NCBI GenBank assembly: GCA_002365175.1
Contig: DEZK01000008.1
Span: 1 to 64,000 of the forward strand
Source: Raskinella chloraquaticus (SeqCode)
GTDB taxonomy: Bacteria > Pseudomonadota > Alphaproteobacteria > Rhizobiales > UBA4765
Length of the DNA: 64,000 nucleotides
Reading direction: 5' to 3'
Shown here: piece after piece, positions 25,966-34,426 of the stretch
Numbering within the stretch: position 1 is the first letter of the stretch
Layout of the letters: each line of letters opens with the position of its first letter
Translations under genes and position numbers: made by a program
The notes under the pieces: generated by a model
Seen by the model: the letters and a program-made list of their open reading frames with translations, nothing else
What the model was told of the DNA's origin: nothing
Database searches by the model: none

Positions 25966-27438
25966 TCATATCCCCAGCTTCGCCTTGAGGATATCGTTCA
26001 CAGTCTGCGGATTGGCCTTGCCGCCGGTCTGTTTCATCACCTGGCCAACGAACCAGCCCAGCATGGTGGGCTTGGCTTTTGCCTGTTCGACCTTGTCGGG
26101 GCTGGCTGCGATCACCTGATCGATGGCTGCCTCAATCGCCCCGGTATCGGTCACCTGCCTGAGGGCGCGCGTCTCGACCACCTCACGTGGATCGGCGCTC
26201 TTCTCCTCATTGATGAGGATTGCCAGCACATCCTTGGCGATCTTGCCGGAAATCACGCCTTCGGCGATGAGATCGACGAGGCTGGCGATCTGCGCCGGCG
26301 TGATATGGGTGGCGGACACCGACACATTCTGGCTGTTGGCGAAAGCTGCCACATCGCCATTGATCCAGTTTGCGACCTGCTTGGCGTCGCGCTTTTTATC
26401 GCCGGATGTGACGGCGGCCTCGAAATAGTCGGCCGTTTCCTTTTCTGCCGTCAGCACGCTCGCATCATAGGGGGTAAGGCCGTAATCAGCGATGAAGCGC
26501 GCCTTCTTGGCGTCCGGCAATTCCGGCAGAGCGGCGCGGATATTTTCCACATAAGCATCGTCGAATTCGAGCGGCAGCAGGTCAGGGTCCGGGAAATAGC
26601 GGTAATCATGCGCTTCTTCCTTGGAGCGCATGGAGCGCGTCTCGCCTTTGCCCGCATCATAAAGGCGGGTTTCCTGGTCGATCTTGCCGCCATCTTCGAG
26701 AATGCCGATCTGGCGGCGCGCCTCATACTCGATCGCCTGCCCAACGAAGCGGATGGAATTGACGTTCTTGATCTCGCAGCGTGTGCCAAGCTTGGGGTCG
26801 CCCTTGCGGCGGACCGAGACATTCACGTCAGCGCGCATGGAGCCCTTTTCCATGTCGCCGTCGCAAGTGCCGAGATAGCGCAAAATGGTGCGCATCTTGG
26901 TGAGATAGGCCTTCGCCTGTTCGGTGGAGCGGATATCGGGGCGCGAGACGATCTCCATGAGCGCAATGCCTGAGCGGTTGAGATCGACAAACGACATGGT
27001 GGGGTGCTGGTCATGCAGCGATTTGCCGGCATCCTGCTCCAGATGCAGGCGCTCGATACCGATCTTGACGCTCTCGCCGTCGGCAAGATCAAGGCTCACC
27101 TCGCCTTCGCCGACGATCGGGCTCTTGTACTGGCTGATCTGATAGCCCTGCGGCAAATCGGGGTAGAAATAATTCTTGCGGTCAAACACCGAGCGGTTGT
27201 TGATCGCTGCCTTCAGGCCAAGCCCGGTGCGGATGGCCTGGCGTACGCACTCCTCGTTGATCACCGGCAGCATGCCCGGCATGGCCGCATCCACCAGGCT
27301 GACATTGGCATTGGGCTCGGCACCAAAGACGGTGGAAGCGCCGGAAAACAGCTTCGACCTGGAGGTGACCTGGGCATGGACTTCCATGCCGACCACCAGT
27401 TCCCAATCGCCGGTGGCGCCTTTGATGATCTGGTTCAT
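25966..27438 (-). CDS. gatB: Asp-tRNA(Asn)/Glu-tRNA(Gln) amidotransferase subunit B
   Basis: Binds the misacylated tRNA and activates it in the GatCAB complex. The 490 residues begin MNQIIKGATGDWELVVGMEVHAQ and contain FDRKNYFYPDLPQGYQISQY and DFNRSG-type motifs; the C-terminal YqeY-like tail (GWFVGQVMKQTGGKANPQ) is complete. ATG 27438 is the family start; the open frame extending to 27531 overlaps the upstream unknown gene. Confidence 0.97.
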   Translation of the reverse strand: MNQIIKGATGDWELVVGMEVHAQVTSRSKLFSGASTVFGAEPNANVSLVDAAMPGMLPVINEECVRQAIRTGLGLKAAINNRSVFDRKNYFYPDLPQGYQISQYKSPIVGEGEVSLDLADGESVKIGIERLHLEQDAGKSLHDQHPTMSFVDLNRSGIALMEIVSRPDIRSTEQAKAYLTKMRTILRYLGTCDGDMEKGSMRADVNVSVRRKGDPKLGTRCEIKNVNSIRFVGQAIEYEARRQIGILEDGGKIDQETRLYDAGKGETRSMRSKEEAHDYRYFPDPDLLPLEFDDAYVENIRAALPELPDAKKARFIADYGLTPYDASVLTAEKETADYFEAAVTSGDKKRDAKQVANWINGDVAAFANSQNVSVSATHITPAQIASLVDLIAEGVISGKIAKDVLAILINEEKSADPREVVETRALRQVTDTGAIEAAIDQVIAASPDKVEQAKAKPTMLGWFVGQVMKQTGGKANPQTVNDILKAKLGI

Positions 27439-27448
27439 GGGACTGCCC

Positions 27449-27838
27449 TCATACCTCACCCTCCGCCTCTTCGAGATCCTCGAAGAGGTCATAGGAGATG
27501 GCGGCCTTTTCGGCGTTGATCTTGGCTTCAATCGAGATGTGGCTCAGCTGCATCGCGTCATAGATCTTGCGCGCCTTGTCGAGATCATCGCCAAAGCCCG
27601 CTTCCTCGGCATCATAGTAATAGGCGATGCCGGTCCAGGCCATGATCTCCTGGCCCATGGAGCGGCCGCCACATTGCTTTTCGAAGTAATCGAGCTGGGC
27701 GTCAGAGATGGCGGTGGCGAAATCGACGAGGCTCGATTTCTCGAATCCCTTCAACAGCTCACGCCATTTGCTGAAAGCAGCACGGTAATAGTCGCCGACC
27801 GGCTGGTTCTCGCGCAGGGCCTCGATCGTGTTCATCAT
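27449..27838 (-). CDS. Unknown acidic 129-residue protein inside the gat operon
   Basis: No family recognised. The product is acidic, mostly helical in appearance, without signal or membrane segment, with WRELLKGFEK, IMAWTGIAYYYDAEEAGFGDDLDKARKIYDAM and a very acidic tail. Its ATGATG start overlaps the gatA stop (TGA 27837-27835), and gatB follows ten bases after its stop, so it is made with the amidotransferase subunits. A role tied to GatCAB, for example in assembly, is possible but only inferred from position. Confidence 0.75.
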   Translation of the reverse strand: MMNTIEALRENQPVGDYYRAAFSKWRELLKGFEKSSLVDFATAISDAQLDYFEKQCGGRSMGQEIMAWTGIAYYYDAEEAGFGDDLDKARKIYDAMQLSHISIEAKINAEKAAISYDLFEDLEEAEGEV

Positions 27839-29355
27839 GGCGTCCACCATGCCGGCGGGGTGAAGCGACCGGCGGCGCGCTCGATGACGTCGCCGCAGCG
27901 AAACAGCGTTTCCTCGGCAAAGGGTCTGCCAATGAGCTGGAGGGCAAGCGGCAACCCCTTTGCGTCAAGCCCGGCCGGGATGGCGATGCCCGGCAGGCCA
28001 GCCATGTTGACGGTCACGGTGAAGATGTCGTTGAGATACATTTCAACCGGATCAGCCGATCCCTTTTCGCCAATGCCGAAGGCAGATGACGGGGTGGCGG
28101 GCGTCAGCACGGCATCCACCCCGGCGGCGAACGCCAGATCGAAATCGCGCTTGATGAGGGTGCGGATCTTCTGTGCCTTCACGTAATAGGCATCATAATA
28201 GCCAGCCGACAGCACATAGGTGCCGATCATGATGCGCCGGCGTACTTCCTTGCCGAAGCCCCTGGCGCGGGTTTTCTCGTACATGCCGGTGATGTCACCG
28301 CCCTGCTCGCGCAAGCCATAGCGCACGCCGTCATAGCGCGCGAGGTTGGAGGATGCCTCGGCTGGCGCGACAATATAATAGGCCGGCAGGGCGTACTTGG
28401 TGTGGGGCAGCGAGATGTCGACGATCTTTGCGCCCGCCTCCTTCAGCCAGGCAATGCCCTGCTGCCAAAGCGCCTCGATCTCGGGCGCCATGCCGTCGAG
28501 CCGGTATTCCTTGGGGATGCCGATGGTGAGCCCCCTCACCTCGCCGCTCAGTGCCTTTTCGTAATCCGGCACTGGCGTATCGACAGCGGTTGAATCGCGC
28601 TCATCATTGCCTGCCATCGAGCGCAGCATGATGGCCGCATCGCGCACATCGCGGGCAATCGGGCCCGCCTGATCAAGGGAAGATGCAAAGGCAACGATGC
28701 CCCAGCGCGAACAACGGCCGTAGGTGGGCTTGATGCCAACCGTGCCGGTGAAGGCCGCGGGCTGGCGGATCGAGCCGCCGGTATCGGTTGCGGTTGCTCC
28801 CGCACAGAGCCGTGCCGCCACTGCCGCCGCCGATCCGCCTGACGAGCCGCCAGGCACGAGGGCGGTCCCTTCGAGCGTGCCGGCGTTCGTGCCGACGTTC
28901 GATCCCGTGCGTCGCCACGGATTGACCACCGGCCCGAAGGCAGAAGTCTCGTTTGATGAGCCCATGGCGAATTCATCACAATTGAGCTTGCCCAGCATGA
29001 CTGCGCCATCGCGCCAGAGCTGGCTGGTGACGGTCGATTCATAAGGGGGAATGAAACCGCCCAGAATGTTTGAACATGCGGTCGAGCGCACGCCTTCAGT
29101 ACAGAAGAGGTCCTTGATGCCAAGCGGAATACCCTCAAGCGGGCGGGCATTGCCTGATGCCAGCCGCCGGTCGCTCTCAGCGGCCATGGCAAGCGCTTTC
29201 TCCGGCGTCTCGATCACATAGGCGTTGAGCACACGCGCCTTTTCGATCGCCGCGAGATAGGCGCTGGTGAGTTCGTGTGCGGTGAATGATTTTGCCGCCA
29301 GGCCTTCGCGCGCTTCGGCGATGGTCAGTGCGGTCAGATCGTTTGCCCCACTCAT
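27835..29355 (-). CDS. gatA: Asp-tRNA(Asn)/Glu-tRNA(Gln) amidotransferase subunit A
   Basis: The glutaminase/amidase subunit that supplies ammonia for Gln-tRNA formation. It has the Ser-cis-Ser-Lys triad: Lys in LGIKDLF, Ser in VPGGSSGGSAAAVAA and Ser in DTGGSIRQPAAF. Between NPWRR and ALVPGGSSGG there are about 15 residues (TGSNVGTNAGTLEGT) where relatives that I recall have about five. It overlaps gatC by four bases upstream. Confidence 0.97.
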   Translation of the reverse strand: MSGANDLTALTIAEAREGLAAKSFTAHELTSAYLAAIEKARVLNAYVIETPEKALAMAAESDRRLASGNARPLEGIPLGIKDLFCTEGVRSTACSNILGGFIPPYESTVTSQLWRDGAVMLGKLNCDEFAMGSSNETSAFGPVVNPWRRTGSNVGTNAGTLEGTALVPGGSSGGSAAAVAARLCAGATATDTGGSIRQPAAFTGTVGIKPTYGRCSRWGIVAFASSLDQAGPIARDVRDAAIMLRSMAGNDERDSTAVDTPVPDYEKALSGEVRGLTIGIPKEYRLDGMAPEIEALWQQGIAWLKEAGAKIVDISLPHTKYALPAYYIVAPAEASSNLARYDGVRYGLREQGGDITGMYEKTRARGFGKEVRRRIMIGTYVLSAGYYDAYYVKAQKIRTLIKRDFDLAFAAGVDAVLTPATPSSAFGIGEKGSADPVEMYLNDIFTVTVNMAGLPGIAIPAGLDAKGLPLALQLIGRPFAEETLFRCGDVIERAAGRFTPPAWWTP

Positions 29356-29639
29356 TCGACCACCTTGGGCACCAGAAAGAAATGATCATCGCTTGCCGGC
29401 GCGTTGGCGGTGATCTTGCCCGCCTCACCGCCTGCCGTCACAACATCCCTGCGCTTCTTCAGCGCCATCGGAATGACCGACGTCATCGGTTCGATGCCTG
29501 TGACATCAACCTCATTCAACTGCTCAACAAAGGCCAGCATGGCGTTCAATTCGCTTTGCAGATGCGGCACTTCGTCATCGCTGAGTGCGATGCGCGACAG
29601 GCGCGCGACACGCTTCACAGTATTAGAATCAACCGACAT
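29352..29639 (-). CDS. gatC: Asp-tRNA(Asn)/Glu-tRNA(Gln) amidotransferase subunit C
   Basis: A 95-residue structural subunit that wraps around GatA and GatB. It shows VKRVARLSRIALSDDEV, LNAMLAFVEQLNEVDVTGIEPM and the late F-L-VPKVVE end of the family. First gene of gatC-gatA-unknown-gatB-GNAT; its stop overlaps the gatA start (ATGA). Confidence 0.96.
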   Translation of the reverse strand: MSVDSNTVKRVARLSRIALSDDEVPHLQSELNAMLAFVEQLNEVDVTGIEPMTSVIPMALKKRRDVVTAGGEAGKITANAPASDDHFFLVPKVVE

Positions 29640-29727
29640 GGCTTTCCACTTCTCAAAATGAACGGCCTGATAGCATCAGCCCTTGCGCCAGCGCAATCAA
29701 CCACCGCCGTCAGGCGCGACATTGCCT

Positions 29728-30498
29728 CTAGCGGGTGACGAGGCGAAAACGCTTCAGTTCGCGAGGCGACAGGACGCGGATCGTCGTCGGTTCGACGGAA
29801 TGGGCAAGGGCGACCAGCTGCGGATTGGCGCCCATGAAGCGCAAATAGGTGCGCTCAAGATCACCGATCCGGTTGATATCCCACCCGCCGGGCTTCTTCC
29901 TGTCGAACAAGGGAATTCCAAAGAAGGTTTCCTCGATCAGGGTTGGACGGTGAACACCAAGGCGACTGGTCTGCGGCACCATGCGCTTCACCCCGCCCAT
30001 GAATGTGAACACGCAAGCCGAATAGCAGATGCCGTTCACCGGATGCGCGTCACCCCATTGTTCGCGCTCTTTCTTCGCGGTGCGCCCCTGCGTCAGCAGC
30101 CCATGAGCCTCCAGCGTCTGCGCATTCACAAAGCGCCCGACATAAACAATCATGCCGAGGCGGCGGAACTCGATACCAAGGCGCATGCTGGCAGCCAGAT
30201 CCCCGCCCGGCGAATGCAGCAGCACAGCGCGGCGGGCGCCTGGCTCATTGCCTTCGCGTTCGACAAACCGGCGGAACTCCGCTGGCGTATCATGCGAAAT
30301 GGCGCCGACAGCCTCAAGCACCCTGGGGCATGGCACGCGCCCGCACCGCCCGTCGGCGCCCAACGACACCCAGCGAAATTCCATATCTGCTGCCCGCGCC
30401 CGATCAAGCGTGACGCCGGCAAGGGCGATGATGGTGGCGAGCACAAGGCGCAGCCTGCCCGGTAGTCGTCGGCTCTGGTCTGGAACACGCAGGCGCAT
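29728..30498 (-). CDS. Periplasmic ClpP/crotonase-fold protein of the COG3904 type
   Basis: A 256-residue protein with a signal peptide (basic n-region, hydrophobic 18-36, ARA cleavage near 37). The core resembles ClpP-like serine peptidases: LHSPGGDLAASMRLGIEFRRLG gives the glycine-rich turn, and GICYSACVFTFMGG carries the probable nucleophile Ser with flanking Cys. This matches the COG3904 group of predicted periplasmic proteins; substrate and activity are unknown. It stands alone between tRNA-Val and gatC. Confidence 0.75.
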   Translation of the reverse strand: MRLRVPDQSRRLPGRLRLVLATIIALAGVTLDRARAADMEFRWVSLGADGRCGRVPCPRVLEAVGAISHDTPAEFRRFVEREGNEPGARRAVLLHSPGGDLAASMRLGIEFRRLGMIVYVGRFVNAQTLEAHGLLTQGRTAKKEREQWGDAHPVNGICYSACVFTFMGGVKRMVPQTSRLGVHRPTLIEETFFGIPLFDRKKPGGWDINRIGDLERTYLRFMGANPQLVALAHSVEPTTIRVLSPRELKRFRLVTR

Positions 30499-30532
30499 CT
30501 CGTATAAATCCTCTCCCTTTGAGGAAGTGCGA

Positions 30533-30607
<75 letters not shown>

Positions 30608-30658
30608 GTTGATTTACGATTAGGGCGCGACAAAGAAACACGCAAGCGCTGTTGGCGC

Positions 30659-31786
30659 CTACTCGCTCCTCGGATCAAGCGCATCGCGCAAGCCGTCGCC
30701 CAGAAAATTGAGCGCAAACAAAGTGGACACAAGAAAAAGTGCTGGAAATACCAACAACCAGGTCGCGCCTTCAATATTGCGTGCACCCTCGGCAATCAGC
30801 ACACCCCAACTTGTCATTGGCTCCTGCACGCCAAGGCCGAGGAAGGAAAGGAAGCTTTCGCCGAGGATCACTTTGGGCACCAGAAGCGTCATGTAGACGA
30901 TGATGACACCGAAGGTGTTAGGGATGATATGCTGCGCAATCACGCCTGCAGGCCTGACCCCGAGCGCGTTTGCGGCGATAACGAATTCCCGTCTTTTCAG
31001 GGACAAAGTCTGTCCGCGGACGATCCGTGCCATGTCGAGCCATTCAATGGCACCGACCGCCAAAAACATCAGCACGACATTTCGCCCCAGAACGACAACG
31101 AGCATGATGACAAAGAAGATGAACGGCAACGCATAAAGAATATCGACGATGCGCATCATCACACCATCCACCAGACCGCCGGCATAGCCAGCAATGGCGC
31201 CGTAGGCGACGCCAATCAGCAGGGCTACCGCCGTTGCCAGACACCCGATCAGGAGACTGACCCGCCCGGCGATCAGCGTGCGCGCCAAAAGATCGCGACC
31301 ATTGCCGTCGGTTCCAAAGAAGAAATAGCGCTTGATGATCGGCACGCTGACGGAAAGGCGTCTGCCGCCATCGCTGAGTTCGATCGCCTCGGCGGCAGCA
31401 AAAAGATCGGAGCGCTCGAAGAGGGCTGTCAGGCGCCGGTCGATCGCTCGCTCGGCGGTGAGGGTGACCTCCACTCGCTCGCCGGATACCCATACACGCT
31501 CGACCTTGGTGCGCATGCGTGCAGCGATACGGTCGATAGCCGGCCCGATCTGATCGGGGCGCGGATAGGCCGTCAGGCTTGGCGGGGTGCGGACATAATC
31601 GGTGAAGACGCGCGTGAAGTCATGTGGCTGGAGGGCTGGACCGATAATTGCTGCAAGCGTCATGACACAGAGAAAGACGAGGCTTGCCATGGCCGCCTTG
31701 TGGCGCTTGAGGCGCGCCCAGGCGCGCTGGCGCGGCGAGCCGGGCTGCTTGTGGGCTGGCGAGGCTGCGGGAGAATGTCCGCTCAT
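30659..31786 (-). CDS. Peptide ABC transporter permease, OppC/DppC type
   Basis: A 375-residue inner-membrane subunit. The cytoplasmic coupling motif EFVIAANALGVRPAGVIAQHIIPN (EAA loop) and the SLLIGCLATAVALLIGVAYGAIAGY helices define the family. It is about 75 residues longer than usual: a periplasmic stretch of about 100 residues (60-165) separates the first helix from the rest. It overlaps oppB by ATGA and is the last gene of the operon; no ATPase gene follows before tRNA-Val. Confidence 0.93.
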   Translation of the reverse strand: MSGHSPAASPAHKQPGSPRQRAWARLKRHKAAMASLVFLCVMTLAAIIGPALQPHDFTRVFTDYVRTPPSLTAYPRPDQIGPAIDRIAARMRTKVERVWVSGERVEVTLTAERAIDRRLTALFERSDLFAAAEAIELSDGGRRLSVSVPIIKRYFFFGTDGNGRDLLARTLIAGRVSLLIGCLATAVALLIGVAYGAIAGYAGGLVDGVMMRIVDILYALPFIFFVIMLVVVLGRNVVLMFLAVGAIEWLDMARIVRGQTLSLKRREFVIAANALGVRPAGVIAQHIIPNTFGVIIVYMTLLVPKVILGESFLSFLGLGVQEPMTSWGVLIAEGARNIEGATWLLVFPALFLVSTLFALNFLGDGLRDALDPRSE

Positions 31787-32703
31787 GATTCCTGCACCCG
31801 TGGATCAAGAAGAGCGTAGAGAATGTCGACGATAAGATTGAAGACCAGCACGAAAACCGCAATCAGCACAACGGTCCCCATCACCAGCGTGTAGTCGCGG
31901 TTGAGCGCTGCATCGACGAAATAGCGACCAATACCCGGCAGTCCGAAGACCGTTTCGACCACCAGCGAGCCTGTCAGCAGGGACGCTGCCGCCGGTCCCA
32001 GATAGGAGACGACAGGCAGCAGCGCACCGCGCAGCGCGTGAAGGGCAACGCCAGTCTGCGACAGACCATAGGCACGCAGGGTACGAATGTGGTTGGCGCG
32101 CAGTGCCTCGATCATGGATGCGCGCGTGAGGCGCGCTACAACCGCGATCTGCGGGAGCGCAAGCACGATCACCGGCATGATGAGGTTGCGGATGTTACCA
32201 TTGTCAAAGCCAGCGACCGGCAGCCAGTGAAGCGTCAGCGCCAGCAGGATTTGCAGCAGCGGACCGATGACGAAATTGGGGATCGTCAAGCCAAGCGTTG
32301 CGCCGACCATCACCGCGTGATCCATGGTGCGGTTCTGGCGCAGCGCCGCGAGTGTGCCCAACACCACGCCAAGACCAAACGACAGGACCAAGGCCAGCGT
32401 GCCGAGCAGGATCGATACCGGCAGGCCGTGGCCAAGCAATTCGGCAACGGTAAAATCGCGCACGGAAAAGGATGGCCCGAAATCACCGCGCAGGAGCGAT
32501 GCCAGGTAGTTGCCATATTGAACGATCAGAGGCTGGTCGAGCTGGTAGATGCGCCGCAGATTAGCGAGTACCTGCGGATCAAGCGGTCGCTCAAGGTCAA
32601 ACGGCCCGCCAGGCGCCAGGCGGATCAGAAAGAATGACAGGGTGACGACGACAAACAGCGTCGGCACGCACGCGGCCAGGCGACGGGTTACATAACCGAT
32701 CAT
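31783..32703 (-). CDS. Peptide ABC transporter permease, OppB/DppB type
   Basis: A 306-residue permease with the family opening GYVTRRLAACVPTLFVVVTLSFFLIRLAPGGPF, the LNRDYTLVMGTVVLIA segment and the EAA-like coupling loop LRAYGLSQTGVALHALRGALLP. ATG 32703 gives this standard N-terminus; an upstream GTG at 32715 would add four residues. It pairs with the downstream OppC-type subunit. Confidence 0.93.
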   Translation of the reverse strand: MIGYVTRRLAACVPTLFVVVTLSFFLIRLAPGGPFDLERPLDPQVLANLRRIYQLDQPLIVQYGNYLASLLRGDFGPSFSVRDFTVAELLGHGLPVSILLGTLALVLSFGLGVVLGTLAALRQNRTMDHAVMVGATLGLTIPNFVIGPLLQILLALTLHWLPVAGFDNGNIRNLIMPVIVLALPQIAVVARLTRASMIEALRANHIRTLRAYGLSQTGVALHALRGALLPVVSYLGPAAASLLTGSLVVETVFGLPGIGRYFVDAALNRDYTLVMGTVVLIAVFVLVFNLIVDILYALLDPRVQES

Positions 32704-32727
32704 CGGCTGGGACACCTGCCCTGACGA

Positions 32728-34320
32728 TCAATTCCGGATCGACATGAAGCGCGTGGCGTTGGCGCCGCGCAAATTCGGCGTGAAGCCCGAGAGCTTTGGC
32801 GAGATCAGGATGCGGTTTGTATAAAACAGCAAGGGCGCAACGGGCGCCTCGGCAAGCAGCAGGGTCTCGGCCTCGCGCAGAATACCAGCACGCGCCGCGA
32901 GGTTAAGTTCACGTGCCGCTGATTTCATCAACGCGTCGTATTTTGCATGTGCCCAGCTCGGGTAATTGAGCCCGCCATTGCCGCCCTCGAACAGGAACAG
33001 AAAATTCTGCGGATCGTTGTAGTCGGCGATCCAGCCGGCGCGGGCGATGTCATAGGCGCCCTTTTCGCGCAGAAAGGCAAAATGAGTTTTCGCGTCCGTC
33101 GAGATGAAGCTGGTGTCAACGCCGATGCGCTTCCAGTCGCCCGCCAGTGCGACCGCAGTCGCCTTGTTGTTATCCGTCACATTGTAGCGCAGTTCGACCT
33201 TGAGCGGGTTTGAGGGGCCAAAGCCTGCCTCGGCTAGCAGTTTCCTCGCCGTTTCCTCGCGCTCGATCACCGACTGATCCTGCCAGGCAACGGCGCCGGG
33301 ATTGCCATAATTGGCCGTGCCGGGTGGCACGAAGGAATAAGCGGGCACCAGCGTTCCTGCCCAGATTTCTTCCGACAGCACCTCGCGGTCGACCGCCATG
33401 GCAAGGGCAGTGCGCACCCGCTTGTCGTCGAAGGGCGGCTTCTTTGTATTGAAGGCGATGTAGTAGGTGCCAAGCAGCGGCGCGACATTGACCTGACTGC
33501 CAAGCTGCGTGCGCAGCGCCTTCAGCTGATCGGCTGGAATGTCATTCATCGACAGAATTTCACCAGCGATGAAGCGCCTCACGCCCGCAGCCGTGTCCTT
33601 GATCGGGATGTAGTTGACCTGGTCGATCCTGACATTGGCCGCGTCGTGAAAATGTGGGTTCTTGACGAGGGTGATCAACGTGTTGGGCAGGTTTTCCTTC
33701 AGCATATAGGCGCCGTTGGAAACGAGATTGCCCGCTTTGATGAAATCAGCGCCAAGTGCGCTCACGCTTGCTTCGTTCACCGGGCTTGGTGTCTGGTGGG
33801 TCAGGAGTTCAAGAAAATAGGGTGTGGCGTTTTCAAGCGTGATCTCCAGCGTACGATCATCAACTGCCTTGACGCCCAACGTCTCGACCGGTGCCTTGCC
33901 GGTGTTGATGCGCTCTGCCCCGGCGATGGGATAGATGATGCTGGCATATTTGGCGCCGGTTTTCGGATCAACGATGCGGCGGAAGGAAAAGACGAAGTCT
34001 TTCGCCGTGACCGCCGCGCCGTTCGACCATTTGCCGCTGGCGCGCAGCTTGAAGGTGTAGACCTTGCCATCGGCTGAAACCGTCCAGCTTTCGGCGGCAC
34101 CTGGTACGACCCTGCCCTGTCCGTTATGGATGACGAGACCTTCATAAAGGTCGCGGACGAGGTTTGCTTCCGCCACTGTCGATGTCTTGTGAGGGTCGAG
34201 CGTCTCAGGGTCCGCATCATTGCCGCGATGATAGATGGTCTGGGCAAGAGCCGCCCCGCTGGTCACACCACCCAATACAAGAACGAACAGCAGAGATTTA
34301 CACCGATCAATAAGGGCCAT
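32728..34320 (-). CDS. Peptide ABC transporter substrate-binding protein (first copy in place, second in operon order)
   Basis: A 530-residue periplasmic SBP_bac_5 protein with signal peptide (about 1-26, cleaved near ALA-Q). It opens with YHRGNDADPETLDPHKTSTVAEAN and includes the SNGAYMLKENLPNTLI and FNTKKPPFDDKRVRTALAMAVDRE motifs of OppA/MppA. The gene just upstream encodes a close paralogue. Peptide or murein-peptide uptake is likely; the ligand cannot be read. Confidence 0.93.
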   Translation of the reverse strand: MALIDRCKSLLFVLVLGGVTSGAALAQTIYHRGNDADPETLDPHKTSTVAEANLVRDLYEGLVIHNGQGRVVPGAAESWTVSADGKVYTFKLRASGKWSNGAAVTAKDFVFSFRRIVDPKTGAKYASIIYPIAGAERINTGKAPVETLGVKAVDDRTLEITLENATPYFLELLTHQTPSPVNEASVSALGADFIKAGNLVSNGAYMLKENLPNTLITLVKNPHFHDAANVRIDQVNYIPIKDTAAGVRRFIAGEILSMNDIPADQLKALRTQLGSQVNVAPLLGTYYIAFNTKKPPFDDKRVRTALAMAVDREVLSEEIWAGTLVPAYSFVPPGTANYGNPGAVAWQDQSVIEREETARKLLAEAGFGPSNPLKVELRYNVTDNNKATAVALAGDWKRIGVDTSFISTDAKTHFAFLREKGAYDIARAGWIADYNDPQNFLFLFEGGNGGLNYPSWAHAKYDALMKSAARELNLAARAGILREAETLLLAEAPVAPLLFYTNRILISPKLSGFTPNLRGANATRFMSIRN

Positions 34321-34426
34321 GGCTCACCTGTCCAGCACGATCAGGTGATCGAAGCACGAAGACATGGCAGGCGTCAAAGCGACATCTGCCAGGTCGCCCA
34401 GGGTCAGACCGCGCCAATGTCCGACG

